Source: CAVYHX01 sp963768415
Lineage (GTDB): Bacteria > Pseudomonadota > Gammaproteobacteria > UBA9214
Assembly (NCBI GenBank): GCA_963768415.1
Contig: CAVYHX010000006.1
Coordinates: 62,001-126,000, forward strand
Direction: 5' to 3'
Length of the DNA stretch: 64,000 bases
Position 1 is the stretch's first letter. Each line of letters starts with the position of its first letter. Position numbers and translations under genes: made by a program. The notes under the pieces are model-generated. The model was not told the DNA's origin. It did not search any database and worked only from the letters and a program-made list of their open reading frames with translations. Positions 18,738 through 28,530 of this stretch are shown piece by piece.

Positions 18738-19893
18738 TCAGGTTTGCAGCAAACCCTTGGTCTCGGCCTCGACCAGGTCAGGTTCGCCGCAGTAGCGGGC
18801 GATTTCGTGGCGTGCTGCATCGCGCAGGTTCAGGGCCATCTGCCAGCCTTCGCCTGACGGCATGATCGGCGGACAAACTGTGACCTCGATGCGCCCGCGG
18901 CGCGGGAACCAGTCATTACCGCGAACCATTTCACGGGCGCCCTTGATGGCAACAGGAGTGACGGGGACATGGCTGCGCGCCGCTGTTACGAATGCGCCCA
19001 TTCGAAATGGTTGCAGGCCCGGGAAGTTGATGAATGTACCTTCCGGAAAAAAAACGATGGTCTGACCGCCTTTTGATTTCTTCACAATGCGATTGACATC
19101 GCTCGCACCCCTGGTTGCGTTGAACCGGTCGACGAATTCGACGCCGAAACGATGCAGCAGCAGGCGGATAGGTGCATTGCGCGCCAGTTCGCCCTTGACA
19201 ATGAAGTGAATCGGCAGGTCCAGTGCCGCTGTCAGAATCAATCCGTCCAGATAACTCGCATGGTTGGCGACGATGATATGCGGTTTGTCCGGGTCCGCGT
19301 GTTCGTGACCGCTGACCGTCAGTGGTGTGAACGTGCAGGCAAAGAGTGACCGCGCACCGTAGTGCGCAAGCTTGCGGCGCCAGCTGCTGAAGGGCGCGAG
19401 TACGACAAGCAACCACGAAAGCAGCTCCGATCACAATAAATACCGGCCAGGCATACACTGCATATAACCACTCTGCTGCTGTGTGACCTGGCGGGCCGGG
19501 CGCAGTGCCGTCGGACCCGGATGTACCGAACGAGCCCATCAGCAGGTCACCGGGATCGTTCGTTGCCGGGTCAGCGGCGGATGGAGCGCGAGTGTCCGCC
19601 TGGCCGCCGTCTGTTACGGCATCGATCGCGCGCAGGAGATCGCGTGGTGTTGCAGCGCTGACGGCAACCTCTTCTGCAAGGGAAATACCCAGATCCCGCT
19701 GTATGCGTGTACGCAGTTCCATACGCGCCAGACTGTCGAGTCCGAGTTCGCGTTCAAGCAGGGCATCCGGCGTAAACAATACATGCTTCCACTTGGGATG
19801 CACCTCTCCGACCATCGATCGAATAATGCCAAGCAGTGCGCCGAGATCGGGTGAATTACCGGGTACGGCCGGAGTATTAATCTGTTCGCTCAT
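18738..19893 (-). CDS. acyl-carrier domain fused to PlsC-type acyltransferase (frameshifted)
   Basis: The N-terminal domain (ATG 19893) is an acyl carrier protein: ERELGLDSLARMELRTRIQRDLGI, whose Ser would carry 4'-phosphopantetheine. A linker rich in Ala/Gly/Asp and a hydrophobic segment (WLYAVYAWPVFIVIGAAFVV) follow. After a +1 frame change near 19415 comes a lysophospholipid acyltransferase domain with NHASYLDGLI (HX4D-like catalytic motif), FVDRFNATRG, FFPEGTF and PVAIKGARE. About 384 residues after correction. It probably acylates a lysophospholipid or related acceptor at the membrane, perhaps taking the acyl group from its own ACP. An AMP-ligase domain, often found with these, is absent. 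Confidence 0.75.
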
Positions 19894-19923
19894 CTATCTG
19901 TTTATGCTAATGTCAGCGTTACC

Positions 19924-21300
19924 ATGAGTTCACTACAGCGTTTCCGCTTCATACGCTTCTATCAATGGGCACTCCTGGCCCTGGTGCTGGCCCCGCTCTG
20001 GTATCCACTGGCCAACTCGCCAGTCGCGATTGTGCTGGATATCGAGGGTGCCATCGGGCCCGCGACGGCTGATTACCTGCACCGGGGGATTGAACGGGCC
20101 GGGGAGCAGCAGGCCAGACTGATTATCCTGCGGATGGACACCCCCGGCGGGCTGGATACATCCATGCGTGACATCATACAGGATATCCTCGTTTCGGCAG
20201 TGCCCGTCGTGACCTACGTTACGCCCGGTGGTGCACGCGCCGCCAGTGCCGGTACCTATATCCTGTACGCCAGTCACATCGCCGCCATGGCGCCCGGTAC
20301 CAACCTGGGTGCGGCGACCCCGGTCGAGATCGGTGGTGTGCCGAATCCGGAGGAACTGACAAAGAAAGGCCGGGACGCCGGTGAACCCGACGCTGCGGCG
20401 GCCGGCCAGGATCCCATGGAGCGTAAACGGATCAATGATGCCGTCGCCTATATCCGCAGCCTGGCGCAGTTGCGCGGGCGTAATGGCGAGTGGGCGGAAC
20501 TGGCTGTACGCGAAGCAGCCAGCTTGCCGGCGTCCGAGGCCCTCGAGCAGGGCGTTATCGACATCGTGGCGCAGGACATGGAAGATCTGCTGGCGCAATT
20601 GCATGGCCGCAGCATCTCTATCCTCGGCGCGCAGCAAGTGCTGGCTACCGCGGGTCTGCAGACCGAGCACATCGAGCCTGACTGGCGCAGCCGTCTGCTG
20701 GCCGTCATCACGGATCCGAATGTGGCCTATGTGCTGATGCTCATCGGTATCTATGGCCTGTTTTTCGAATTCGCCAATCCCGGGTATGTACTTCCGGGGG
20801 TCGCCGGTGCGATCAGCCTGGTGCTGGCCCTGTACGCATTCCAGATCCTGCCGGTCAATTATGCAGGTCTCGGGTTGCTGACACTGGGGATCATTTTCAT
20901 GCTCGCCGAGGCCTTTATGCCCAGTTTCGGTGCGCTGGGCTTCGGCGGCGTGATCGCCTTCGTTATCGGCTCCATCATCCTGTTCGACAAGGAGGCGACG
21001 GGCTATGCGGTCTCGATTCCGCTGATCCTGACGCTGTCCCTGCTGACTGCAGGATTCTTTATGTTTATCGTCGGTGCTGCGATCAAGGCACGCCAGCGAC
21101 CGGTGGTCAGCGGGCAGGAGGAAATGCTGCACGCCACGGGCGAGGTGCTGGAGGATTTTCAGGGCAAGGGACGGATCCGGATTCACAGCGAAGTGTGGTG
21201 GGCGCAGTCGGCTGTGCCGTTAAAGCGTGGCGACCGGGTACGGGTTGTCGCTATGGATGGACTGGTGCTTACGGTCCAGCCGGGAAAACAGGAGAATTGA
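19924..21300 (+). CDS. NfeD-like membrane-bound ClpP-class serine protease
   Basis: Long-form NfeD (458 residues). A signal/anchor at the N-terminus (WALLALVLAPLWYPLA) is followed by the ClpP-like protease domain (LRMDTPGGLDTSMRDIIQ, TPGGARAASAGTYILYASHIAAMAPGT), then four to five membrane helices and the C-terminal OB-fold NfeD domain (TGEVLEDFQGKGRIRIHSEVWWAQS). Together with the stomatin encoded 2 bp downstream it forms the conserved NfeD-stomatin pair, in which the protease cleaves stomatin C-termini and which is linked to membrane quality control. Confidence 0.92.
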   Translation: MSSLQRFRFIRFYQWALLALVLAPLWYPLANSPVAIVLDIEGAIGPATADYLHRGIERAGEQQARLIILRMDTPGGLDTSMRDIIQDILVSAVPVVTYVTPGGARAASAGTYILYASHIAAMAPGTNLGAATPVEIGGVPNPEELTKKGRDAGEPDAAAAGQDPMERKRINDAVAYIRSLAQLRGRNGEWAELAVREAASLPASEALEQGVIDIVAQDMEDLLAQLHGRSISILGAQQVLATAGLQTEHIEPDWRSRLLAVITDPNVAYVLMLIGIYGLFFEFANPGYVLPGVAGAISLVLALYAFQILPVNYAGLGLLTLGIIFMLAEAFMPSFGALGFGGVIAFVIGSIILFDKEATGYAVSIPLILTLSLLTAGFFMFIVGAAIKARQRPVVSGQEEMLHATGEVLEDFQGKGRIRIHSEVWWAQSAVPLKRGDRVRVVAMDGLVLTVQPGKQEN

Positions 21301-21301
21301 C

Positions 21302-22048
21302 ATGGCTATACCAGGTTTTTTTGTCGCAATTATCGTCGTTGTTGCCCTGCTGCTCTACATGTTCCGTGTCCTGCGGGAATATGAACGTGGCGTGATCTTT
21401 ACGCTCGGCCGGTTCTGGAAGGTAAAGGGCCCCGGCCTCATTATCGTCATCCCGGTCATCCAGCAGATGGTGCGGGTTGACTTGCGCACCATCGTGATGG
21501 ACGTACCCAGCCAGGATGTCATTTCCCGCGATAATGTCTCGGTGAAGGTCAATGCGGTCCTCTATTTCCGGGTGATCGATCCCGAGCGGGCCATCATCCA
21601 GGTCGAGGACTTTCTCATGGCAACCAGCCAGCTCGCGCAGACGACGCTGCGTTCCGTGCTCGGGCAACACGAACTGGATGACATGCTCGCCGAGCGTGAC
21701 AAGCTCAATGCCGATATCCAGGCACTGCTCGATCAGCAGACGGATGCCTGGGGCATCAAGGTGTTGAATGTGGAGATCAAGCATGTCGACATCGATGAAA
21801 CCATGGTGCGTGCCATTGCCCGCCAGGCGGAGGCGGAGCGCGAGCGGCGCGCCAAGGTGATTCATGCCGAGGGTGAGATGCAGGCGGCCGAGAAGCTGGT
21901 CGAGGCGGCGCGTATTCTGAACCAGCAGCCACAGTCTCTGCAGCTGCGCTACCTGCAGACCCTGACGGAAATTGCCGGTGATAGAAGTTCAACCATCGTC
22001 TTTCCGCTGCCGCTCGATGCCATCGGGCGGCTGTTTGACAAGTCCTGA
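21302..22048 (+). CDS. stomatin/slipin family (SPFH) protein
   Basis: Membrane-anchored SPFH/band-7 scaffold protein, 248 residues. One N-terminal hydrophobic segment (FFVAIIVVVALLLYMFRVL) precedes the SPFH domain (REYERGVIFTLGRFWKVKGPGLI, RTIVMDVPSQDVISRDNVSV). The C-terminal region has a coiled coil (RQAEAERERRAKVIHAEGEMQAAEKL) and ends in the hydrophobic FPLPLDAIGRLF. The ATG at 21302 is chosen because it begins directly after the nfeD stop; earlier codons overlap nfeD. Confidence 0.93.
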   Translation: MAIPGFFVAIIVVVALLLYMFRVLREYERGVIFTLGRFWKVKGPGLIIVIPVIQQMVRVDLRTIVMDVPSQDVISRDNVSVKVNAVLYFRVIDPERAIIQVEDFLMATSQLAQTTLRSVLGQHELDDMLAERDKLNADIQALLDQQTDAWGIKVLNVEIKHVDIDETMVRAIARQAEAERERRAKVIHAEGEMQAAEKLVEAARILNQQPQSLQLRYLQTLTEIAGDRSSTIVFPLPLDAIGRLFDKS

Positions 22049-22078
22049 TCCGGCGCGCAGACCGGGACACGGCGCATT

Positions 22079-23023
22079 ATGACGGTCAAACACAAGCGCA
22101 GTGCGCGGGGTGAACAGGGTCATGCAGCTGCCACGGCTGCGCACCGGGAAATCGAACATTTTGTCGATGCCCTGTGGATGGAGCGCGGTCTCAGTGAAAA
22201 TACACTGGCGGCCTATCGCAATGACCTGGCCGGTCTCGCCGCCTGGCTGGCCGACAAGGGGCATGGCCTGCTGGAAGCGCGGCGTCAGGATTTGCTGTCC
22301 TATCTGTCGGACCGCGTGATCAACGGCGCGAAGCCACGCACCACGGCGCGCCTGCTGTCTTCGATACGGCGCTTCTACCGCTACCACATACGCGAAGGCC
22401 GTCTTGAGGAGGATCCCAGTGTACGCATCGATACACCGCGCATTGGCCGTCCCTTGCCCGATACGCTCAGCGAGGTGGAGGTCGAAGCGCTGCTGGCTGC
22501 GCCGGATACGGGGAGGGCACTGGGTTTGCGCGACCGCGCCATGCTGGAGTTGCTGTATGCCTGCGGTTTGCGGGTATCGGAGCTCGTCAAGCTGACGACC
22601 GAGCAGGTGAATCTGTCGCAAGGCGTAGTGCGCCTGACCGGCAAGGGCAACAAGGAGCGTATGGTGCCCATGGGCGAGGAGGCCGTTGACTGGCTGCAGC
22701 GCTATATCGATCACGCGCGCCCCGATCTCGCCGGCGGCGCCAGCGCGCGGCAGCTGTTCATTACCCGCCGCTGCAGTGGAATGACACGCCAGGCATTCTG
22801 GTACCGGTTGCGTCATTACGCGGTAAAAGCCGGTATAAACAAGCCATTATCACCACATACCCTGCGGCATGCCTTCGCGACGCACCTGCTGAACCACGGT
22901 GCCGATCTGCGGGTCGTGCAAATGCTGCTGGGGCATAGTGACTTGTCCACGACGCAGATATATACTCATGTGGCACGTGAGCGTTTGAAGGATTTGCATG
23001 CTCAACATCACCCGCGTGGCTAA
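22079..23023 (+). CDS. xerD: site-specific tyrosine recombinase XerD
   Basis: Resolves chromosome dimers at dif with XerC. 314 residues: N-terminal SAM-like core-binding domain, then a catalytic domain with all expected residues, Arg165 (ACGLRVSEL), Lys189 (GKGNKER), His260/Arg263 (HTLRHAFATHLL), His286 (LGHSDLST) and nucleophile Tyr295 (QIYTHV). The downstream dsbC neighbour matches the usual xerD-dsbC order in gammaproteobacteria and supports XerD rather than XerC. Confidence 0.93.
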   Translation: MTVKHKRSARGEQGHAAATAAHREIEHFVDALWMERGLSENTLAAYRNDLAGLAAWLADKGHGLLEARRQDLLSYLSDRVINGAKPRTTARLLSSIRRFYRYHIREGRLEEDPSVRIDTPRIGRPLPDTLSEVEVEALLAAPDTGRALGLRDRAMLELLYACGLRVSELVKLTTEQVNLSQGVVRLTGKGNKERMVPMGEEAVDWLQRYIDHARPDLAGGASARQLFITRRCSGMTRQAFWYRLRHYAVKAGINKPLSPHTLRHAFATHLLNHGADLRVVQMLLGHSDLSTTQIYTHVARERLKDLHAQHHPRG

Positions 23024-23124
23024 TGTTGCCCTTTCCGTTTCAATCCCTCGAATCTATCAAGGTGTGAAACTTTACCCCCGGCTGCAGTGTCGAACTTCGC
23101 GAATCAAAACAACAGGTACTGATT

Positions 23125-23850
23125 ATGTATACACGAATGACTGCGGTGATTTTACTGGTTCTGGGTGCTGCCGTGACCGGAGTCACGCTTGCCGGGCCCG
23201 AATCGAATGCGGCTATTGAAAAATCCATGCAACTGATCATGCCCGGCGTCAAGCCCGACAAGATCGTAAGTTCGCCGATTGACGGGGTATCGGAAGTGCT
23301 CGTCGGCCCGCGTCTCTTTTATGTGACCGATGACGGCAGGTACCTTTTTCAGGGCAGTCTGATTGACCTGAAAACCCGCAAGGATATCAGTGAAGATCGC
23401 CGCAAAATGATCCGCCTGGCGGCGGTTGAGGAAGTCGGCGCAGACAACATGATTATTTTCCCCGCTGCGAAACCACGCCATACGATTACGGTTTTTACCG
23501 ATATCGATTGCGGTTATTGCCGCAAGCTGCACAACGAGATGAAGGCTTACAACGACGCCGGAATCACTGTGCGCTACCTGATGTTCCCGCGCGCCGGTCT
23601 CAATTCACCTTCCTATGACAAGGCGGTCAGCGTCTGGTGCAACAAGGACAGGCGGGATGCCTTGACGCGCTCCAAGGCCGGTGAGGCGGTGAGCAAGGCT
23701 GAATGCGAGAATCCCATCAAGGACCACATGGCACTGGGCAAGGTACTGAATGTCAGGGGTACGCCGGCCCTGATACTCGATGACGGTGAAATGATGCCCG
23801 GCTATGTACCTGCTGCACGGCTGTCCAAGGTGCTGGACAAGACATCCTGA
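23125..23850 (+). CDS. dsbC: periplasmic disulfide isomerase DsbC
   Basis: Thiol:disulfide interchange protein of 241 residues. The N-terminal signal peptide MTAVILLVLGAAVTGVTLA leads to the dimerisation domain (SSPIDGVSEVLVGPRLFYVTDDGRYLFQG) and a thioredoxin domain with active site CGYC (129-132) and cis-Pro GTPALILDDG. Additional cysteines near 172 and 195 (WCNKD, AECENP) match the structural pair of DsbC. Confidence 0.95.
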   Translation: MYTRMTAVILLVLGAAVTGVTLAGPESNAAIEKSMQLIMPGVKPDKIVSSPIDGVSEVLVGPRLFYVTDDGRYLFQGSLIDLKTRKDISEDRRKMIRLAAVEEVGADNMIIFPAAKPRHTITVFTDIDCGYCRKLHNEMKAYNDAGITVRYLMFPRAGLNSPSYDKAVSVWCNKDRRDALTRSKAGEAVSKAECENPIKDHMALGKVLNVRGTPALILDDGEMMPGYVPAARLSKVLDKTS

Positions 23851-24175
23851 TTTCGGTCAGACGCGGCTGTCAAGAGGGCTGTGAATGGATTGCCTCTGAA
23901 CTTACTCCCTCTCCCTCCGGGAGAGGGTTGGGGAGAGGGGATTTCAATTAAAGGGCAGTTCATCCACACGCGGATCAGTTATAAACTGACGCCTGATCTT
24001 ATAACCTGCCATTCGATGCGCGCGTAAATGTTTCCAGCGCATGCGTTCAGCATCGGTAGCCTGATGGTGCAGCTTCCTTGCCAAAGACTGCACCATATAT
24101 CCCCTCTCCCTGGCCCTCTCCCTGGGGGAGAGGGGATGTCCTGATTAAGCGCTAACTTATAATCAGAACACCGTG
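23851..24175. repeat. paired CCCTCTCCC inverted-repeat element between dsbC and cnoX
   Basis: The gene-free interval holds a left arm (CCCTCTCCCTCCGGGAGAGG then TTGGGGAGAGGGG, 23908-23940) and a right arm (CCCTCTCCCTGGCCCTCTCC, about 24103-24136), separated by about 165 bp. Each arm folds into a hairpin. The same arms occur at 31604-31787 and in the array at 56944-57970. It could act as a bidirectional terminator between these convergent genes. Confidence 0.7.
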
Positions 24176-25039
24176 CTAATGCATCGCGTTGAACAGCTTG
24201 CGCCGGTAGTCGTTCACCAGATCACTGTCACTGCCCAGCAGGTCGAACACGGCCAGTAACGCCGTGCGGCCGGCATCATCACGAAACGTGCGGTCACGCT
24301 GCAGGATACCCAGGAAGGTCTCCATGGCCGCCGCGGGCTGGTCCTCGAGGACATAACGCGCGCCCAGCTGATAGCTTGCCTCCAGATCTTCAGGGTTCCC
24401 GGCAACGCGACGTTCCAGTTCCGTGGTCGCGGGCGCCGCTGCAGCGGCGCTTGCAAACCCGAGCAGCGCGAGCAGCCGGGTTGCCTCGGGCTCATCGCGA
24501 ATGTCACGCGGCAGTCCGGTCAACAGGCTTTCCGCTTCAGCAAGCTGCCCCTCTTGCAGGCACAGTTCCGCGTAATCCAGTGTCACCCGGTGGTTCTGCG
24601 GGTCGGTCTGCATGGCCGTCTTGAGCATGGCAAGGGCGGCGGCGGTATCGCCGCGCTGGTATGCGGCGCGTGCTGCATGCCGTTCGCGGTCGGAGGCACG
24701 TTCGATATACCGGTCCAGCAGGATGCGCAAGGTGGCTTCCGTCTGTGCGCCGAGGATTTCCTCAACCATTTGAGCGTCCTTGTACAGGCGCATGGTGGGC
24801 AGGCTGCGGATCCCGTGGGCACGCGCCAGTTCCCGCTCTGTGTCGGTATTGACCTTGGCCAGCACAAAGTTGCCGGCGTGTTCCTCGACCAGCTTCCTGA
24901 GCACCGGCATCTGCATCTGGCACGGACCGCACCAGTCCGCCCAGTAGTCGACCAGCACGGGAACCTGCTGTGAGCGCTCCAGGACCTGCGCCTGAAACGT
25001 ATCATTTGTTACATCAACCATGTTATCCAACTCATTCAT
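24176..25039 (-). CDS. cnoX: thioredoxin-TPR chaperone CnoX (YbbN)
   Basis: 287 residues: N-terminal thioredoxin domain with WADWCGPCQMQMPV (Cys37-Cys40) and RSLPTMRLYKD, then a TPR-like C-terminal part (AARAAYQRGDTAAALAMLKTAMQTDPQNHRVTLDYAELCLQEG). CnoX/YbbN is a holdase that also protects substrates against oxidation and hands them to GroEL/DnaK. This version keeps a CGPC active site, so it may be a working thiol oxidoreductase. It lies just downstream of the AddA-like gene on the same strand. Confidence 0.92.
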   Translation of the reverse strand: MNELDNMVDVTNDTFQAQVLERSQQVPVLVDYWADWCGPCQMQMPVLRKLVEEHAGNFVLAKVNTDTERELARAHGIRSLPTMRLYKDAQMVEEILGAQTEATLRILLDRYIERASDRERHAARAAYQRGDTAAALAMLKTAMQTDPQNHRVTLDYAELCLQEGQLAEAESLLTGLPRDIRDEPEATRLLALLGFASAAAAAPATTELERRVAGNPEDLEASYQLGARYVLEDQPAAAMETFLGILQRDRTFRDDAGRTALLAVFDLLGSDSDLVNDYRRKLFNAMH

Positions 25040-25127
25040 ATATAATATTATTACGTCTAATTATCAGTCGAATCGATCCTGCCTGTCGGTGGTGCAGCCG
25101 TGGCCAGGCGTAACCCACAGGCACGCC

Positions 25128-28100
25128 TCAGTCCGGTTCATCCATCGGTACCAGCGCATTACAGGCGGTAAATAACAGGCATGGCCTGATGAGCTGACGG
25201 GGCCAGAGCAGGCGCACGCCACGCGCATACAGTTGCATTTGCTCCCGGTAGGCGGCGGCCAGTGTCGCCAGCGTCTCCCGGGATGCCGAGGTATGCGTCT
25301 TGAAGTCGATGACCCATACCGTCCCCGCACATAGCACCAGCCGGTCAATGATACCGTATACCATGTGCTTCCCATCGAGGTACTCGATGGGTACTTCGCT
25401 AAATGCCCGGTCATACCGGTTGCGTCGAACAAGTGGGCGCATTCGGGACTCTGGAATGTCTGCACGGCTTCCTGCCACCATGTCGAGCATATCAGTGTCA
25501 TCCGCTTGCCCGGTTGAGTGCCTGCGGCAATAGTCGCGGGCAGCACGCCGGTTTCAGTCACGGTGCCGCCGGCGAGCTGTTCGAGCATATGGTGTATGGC
25601 AATTCCGCGTTCACGGCCATCCGGGTCACCTTCCACTCCCGTGTCCGTCAGCACCGTGTGACTGGGCGCGATCTGCCGGAAGGCGGGTATTACCACCAGG
25701 GGTTCCGCGAGACGGGTTATCCACCACGGGTGACGGTGCCGCTGCCGCGGTGTCGCAGTTGCGCGCAGGCCGGCGTGCCGGTTGCATGCATGAGGCTGCC
25801 GGTCGCACTGCGTTGCCAGTGTTGCAGCGCAGTGCTGATGTTGCCGTACCAGCCGCCGGTAGGCGCTGTCCCGGCCGTGTTGCCGGAGATGATACAGGTA
25901 TTGGCGCGCGCGGGTGATGGCCACGTACAGCAGGTTGGCATCTTCGTGCAGATTTTCCTGCTGCTGTTTATCGAGCAGTTCGCGGCTCCTGCTGTCCTGA
26001 TCGGACTTGCTGGCAGTCAGCAGGAAATGCGCCGGCCGGTCCCGGGTAACCGGCCAGTTGACCAGCGCCGCGTAGGCATTGCGCGCAGTAACGGGTGTCG
26101 CGGTATCGGCGAGGAAAACTACCGGGGCTTCAAGTCCCTTGGCGCCATGGATGGTCAGCAGCCGGACCCGGTCGTTGTCCGTCATCCTGCGGCGTTCCTT
26201 CTTCCGGCTGGTCCTGTTCCGCCTGCCGCAAGCGTCCCAACTGGTCGAGAAAACGCGGCAGGCTGGGATAACGGCCGTTATCGACCTCGAGCGCCAGCTC
26301 GATAAAGCGTGTCAGGTTGGCGCGCACGCGGGCCACCAGCGGGGCGGGGAATGCGGCTGTATAGCGTTCCATTACCGCGGCCTGGTGGTAGATGCGATCC
26401 AGCAGGTCATGCACCGGAACCTGTCCGGCGAGCCGGCGCCAGTTTTCCAGTGTCCGGTAGGCCACCCCCAGTGGCGAGTCGGTGTCGGTAAAGGTGGCCA
26501 GGCGCTCATACCAGGTACCGGTCTGCAGGCGGGCCAGCGGTAGCAGTGCTTCGGTCGCGAATCCAAACAGCGGCGCGCGCAGTACCTGGGCCAGCGCCAG
26601 ATTGTCGTAGGGTGCGATCAACAGGTTGAGCAGGGCTTCCAGATCCCGAATCTCGAGGTTATCCAGCAGGACACTCTTGCCGGCACTCAGGTACGGAATG
26701 CCGTTATCCCGCAACGCCTTCTCGAAGTCGGCGGCATGCGTGCGTGTGCGCAGCAGGATCATGATATCGCCATACGTTGCCGTGCGCCGGACAGCGTCCC
26801 TGACAACAACAGTGCGGTTGCTGATGAGTTCCTGGATGCGGTCCGCGATCTGTGTGCCTTCCAGGTAATAACGCGGATCTGCCGTATTGCCGCGCGGTGT
26901 CTGCAGCGGATTGCGCAAACCCGTCGTTACGCTCGCAGATTCTGCGGCGTCCCGCGTGCCGGTTACCAGCGGCAGGACTTCAACCCGGCCATGCATATCC
27001 GGGTGATGGGTGCTGTGCGGATTGAAGCCACTGAGGCGCTGATCGAGCGGTGGGCTGCCAAAGACGGCGTTAACGCAATCCATGATCGCTGTGGCGGACC
27101 GGCGTGAAGCATCCAGAGAAAAATGTTCGGCCCCGAGCCGGTCTTCCAGCCAGTGCGCGGCAGCCCCGAGCAATGCCGGTTTGGCGCGGCGAAAGCTGTA
27201 GATGGACTGCTTTACATCACCGACCAGGAAGACCGAGCGCTGGCGCTCGTCACCACCCGCAGCCAGTTCCTCCAGCAATGGCAGCAGCAAGCGCCATTGG
27301 GTCGGATTGGTGTCCTGAAATTCGTCCACCAGCAGATGGTCGATGCGTGCGTCCAGTTTGTACTGGATCCAGCTGGCATGCTCACCCCGATTCAGCAGCT
27401 CGCAGGCCTGCCACTCGAGATCGGCAAAATCCAGCAGGCGCTGTTCCTGCTTGATGCGCTGGAAATGTTCCAGCAGCTGCATTCCCGCGGTGTACCAGGC
27501 AAGGGTGGTGCGCAGGGTATTGGTGCGTGCGATCCGGTCCTGGAGCGTCAGCAGTTCAGCGGCCAGCTGCGTATGCAGCTCGATGAACAGGGTTTCGTGC
27601 TGTTCGCCCAGACGCTTGCGTTGCGTGGCCCCCGCCTTGCGTGCACGCGGTTCGCCGCTCCTTGTGAAGAAGACCGGCCTGATTGTGTCCAGGAATGCCG
27701 CCGCTGCCATCGGGGTTGCCAGTGCGCTGGCCAGCAGGCCGGCATGTGTGGTGTTGGTGGCCGTCGTGTTGCGTTCCAGCAAGCGGGTGAATTGTTGCAG
27801 GCGGGTACGCAGCTCAGCGTTCGGGAAGCCGTCAAGCGGGTCGTCATGAACAGTGCAGTCGAGTAGCCCGGCGAGCTTTTTCGCCGCGCTGTCCGCAGGG
27901 TTGGCTTCTCCCTGTATATAGGCCCACCAGTCACTCCGGTGGCGCAGGAAGGACACCAGTGCAGTGCGCGTATTTGCCAGGCCGTTGCAGCGTTCGATGA
28001 GCTGGTCCAGGGCCTGTGCAAGCGCGGCCGTCCGGCGCCCGGGTAGCCTCTGCAAACAGGGCGTCCCACGCCTCGCGCTCGAGCAGGCCGGTCGATTCTG

Positions 28101-28530
28101 CGATTTGAAATCCCGGCGTGACATCGGCCTCCATCGGGAACCGCTGCAGCAGTTCCTGGCAAAAGGCATGAAAGGTGGTGGCGCGCAGCGCATAGGGATT
28201 GAACAGATTGGTTTCATACAGGCAGCGTGCCTGGCCACGCAACGCGCTGGTCGGTGTGATCCCGCACTGCAACAACAGGTCATCGAGCCGGGTCGCGTCC
28301 GCTGCCATCAATTCGTGCAGTCGTTCCGAGACGCGCTGCTGCATTTCGGCGGCGGCCTTGCGGGTAAAGGTGACGGCCAGGATGCTCTCCGGCCGTGCAC
28401 CGTCCAGCAGCAGGCGGATGATCCGCGTCACCAGCAGCCAGGTCTTGCCGGTACCGGCCGAGGCATGCACGGTGGCGTTAAGCCCCGGGTCGGCGGCCTG
28501 CAGCGCAGCGTTGTCGGCGTGTCCGGTCAT
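25128..28530 (-). CDS. AddA-like UvrD-family helicase with RecB nuclease domain (frameshifted)
   Basis: ATP-dependent helicase-nuclease for double-strand break processing. ATG at 28530 overlaps the stop of the upstream AddB-like gene (ATGA). Motif I is ATVHASAGTGKTWLLVTRI, then AVTFTRKAAAEMQQRV (Ia), HLLVDEFQDTNPTQWRLL (II), VGDVKQSIYSFRRAKP (III), LTIHGAKGLEAPVVFL (V) and LLYVAITRARQYLY (VI). A C-terminal RecB-type nuclease shows GIIDRLVL, VWVIDFKTH and REQMQLYARGV. Frame changes occur near 28040 (+1), 26180 (+1) and 25417 (-1), giving about 1133 residues after correction. As written it is a broken gene. Confidence 0.85.

Noticed and set aside
19933..21186. 417-codon minus-strand frame
   Set aside because: Antisense shadow of nfeD, whose domains and membrane pattern are clear.
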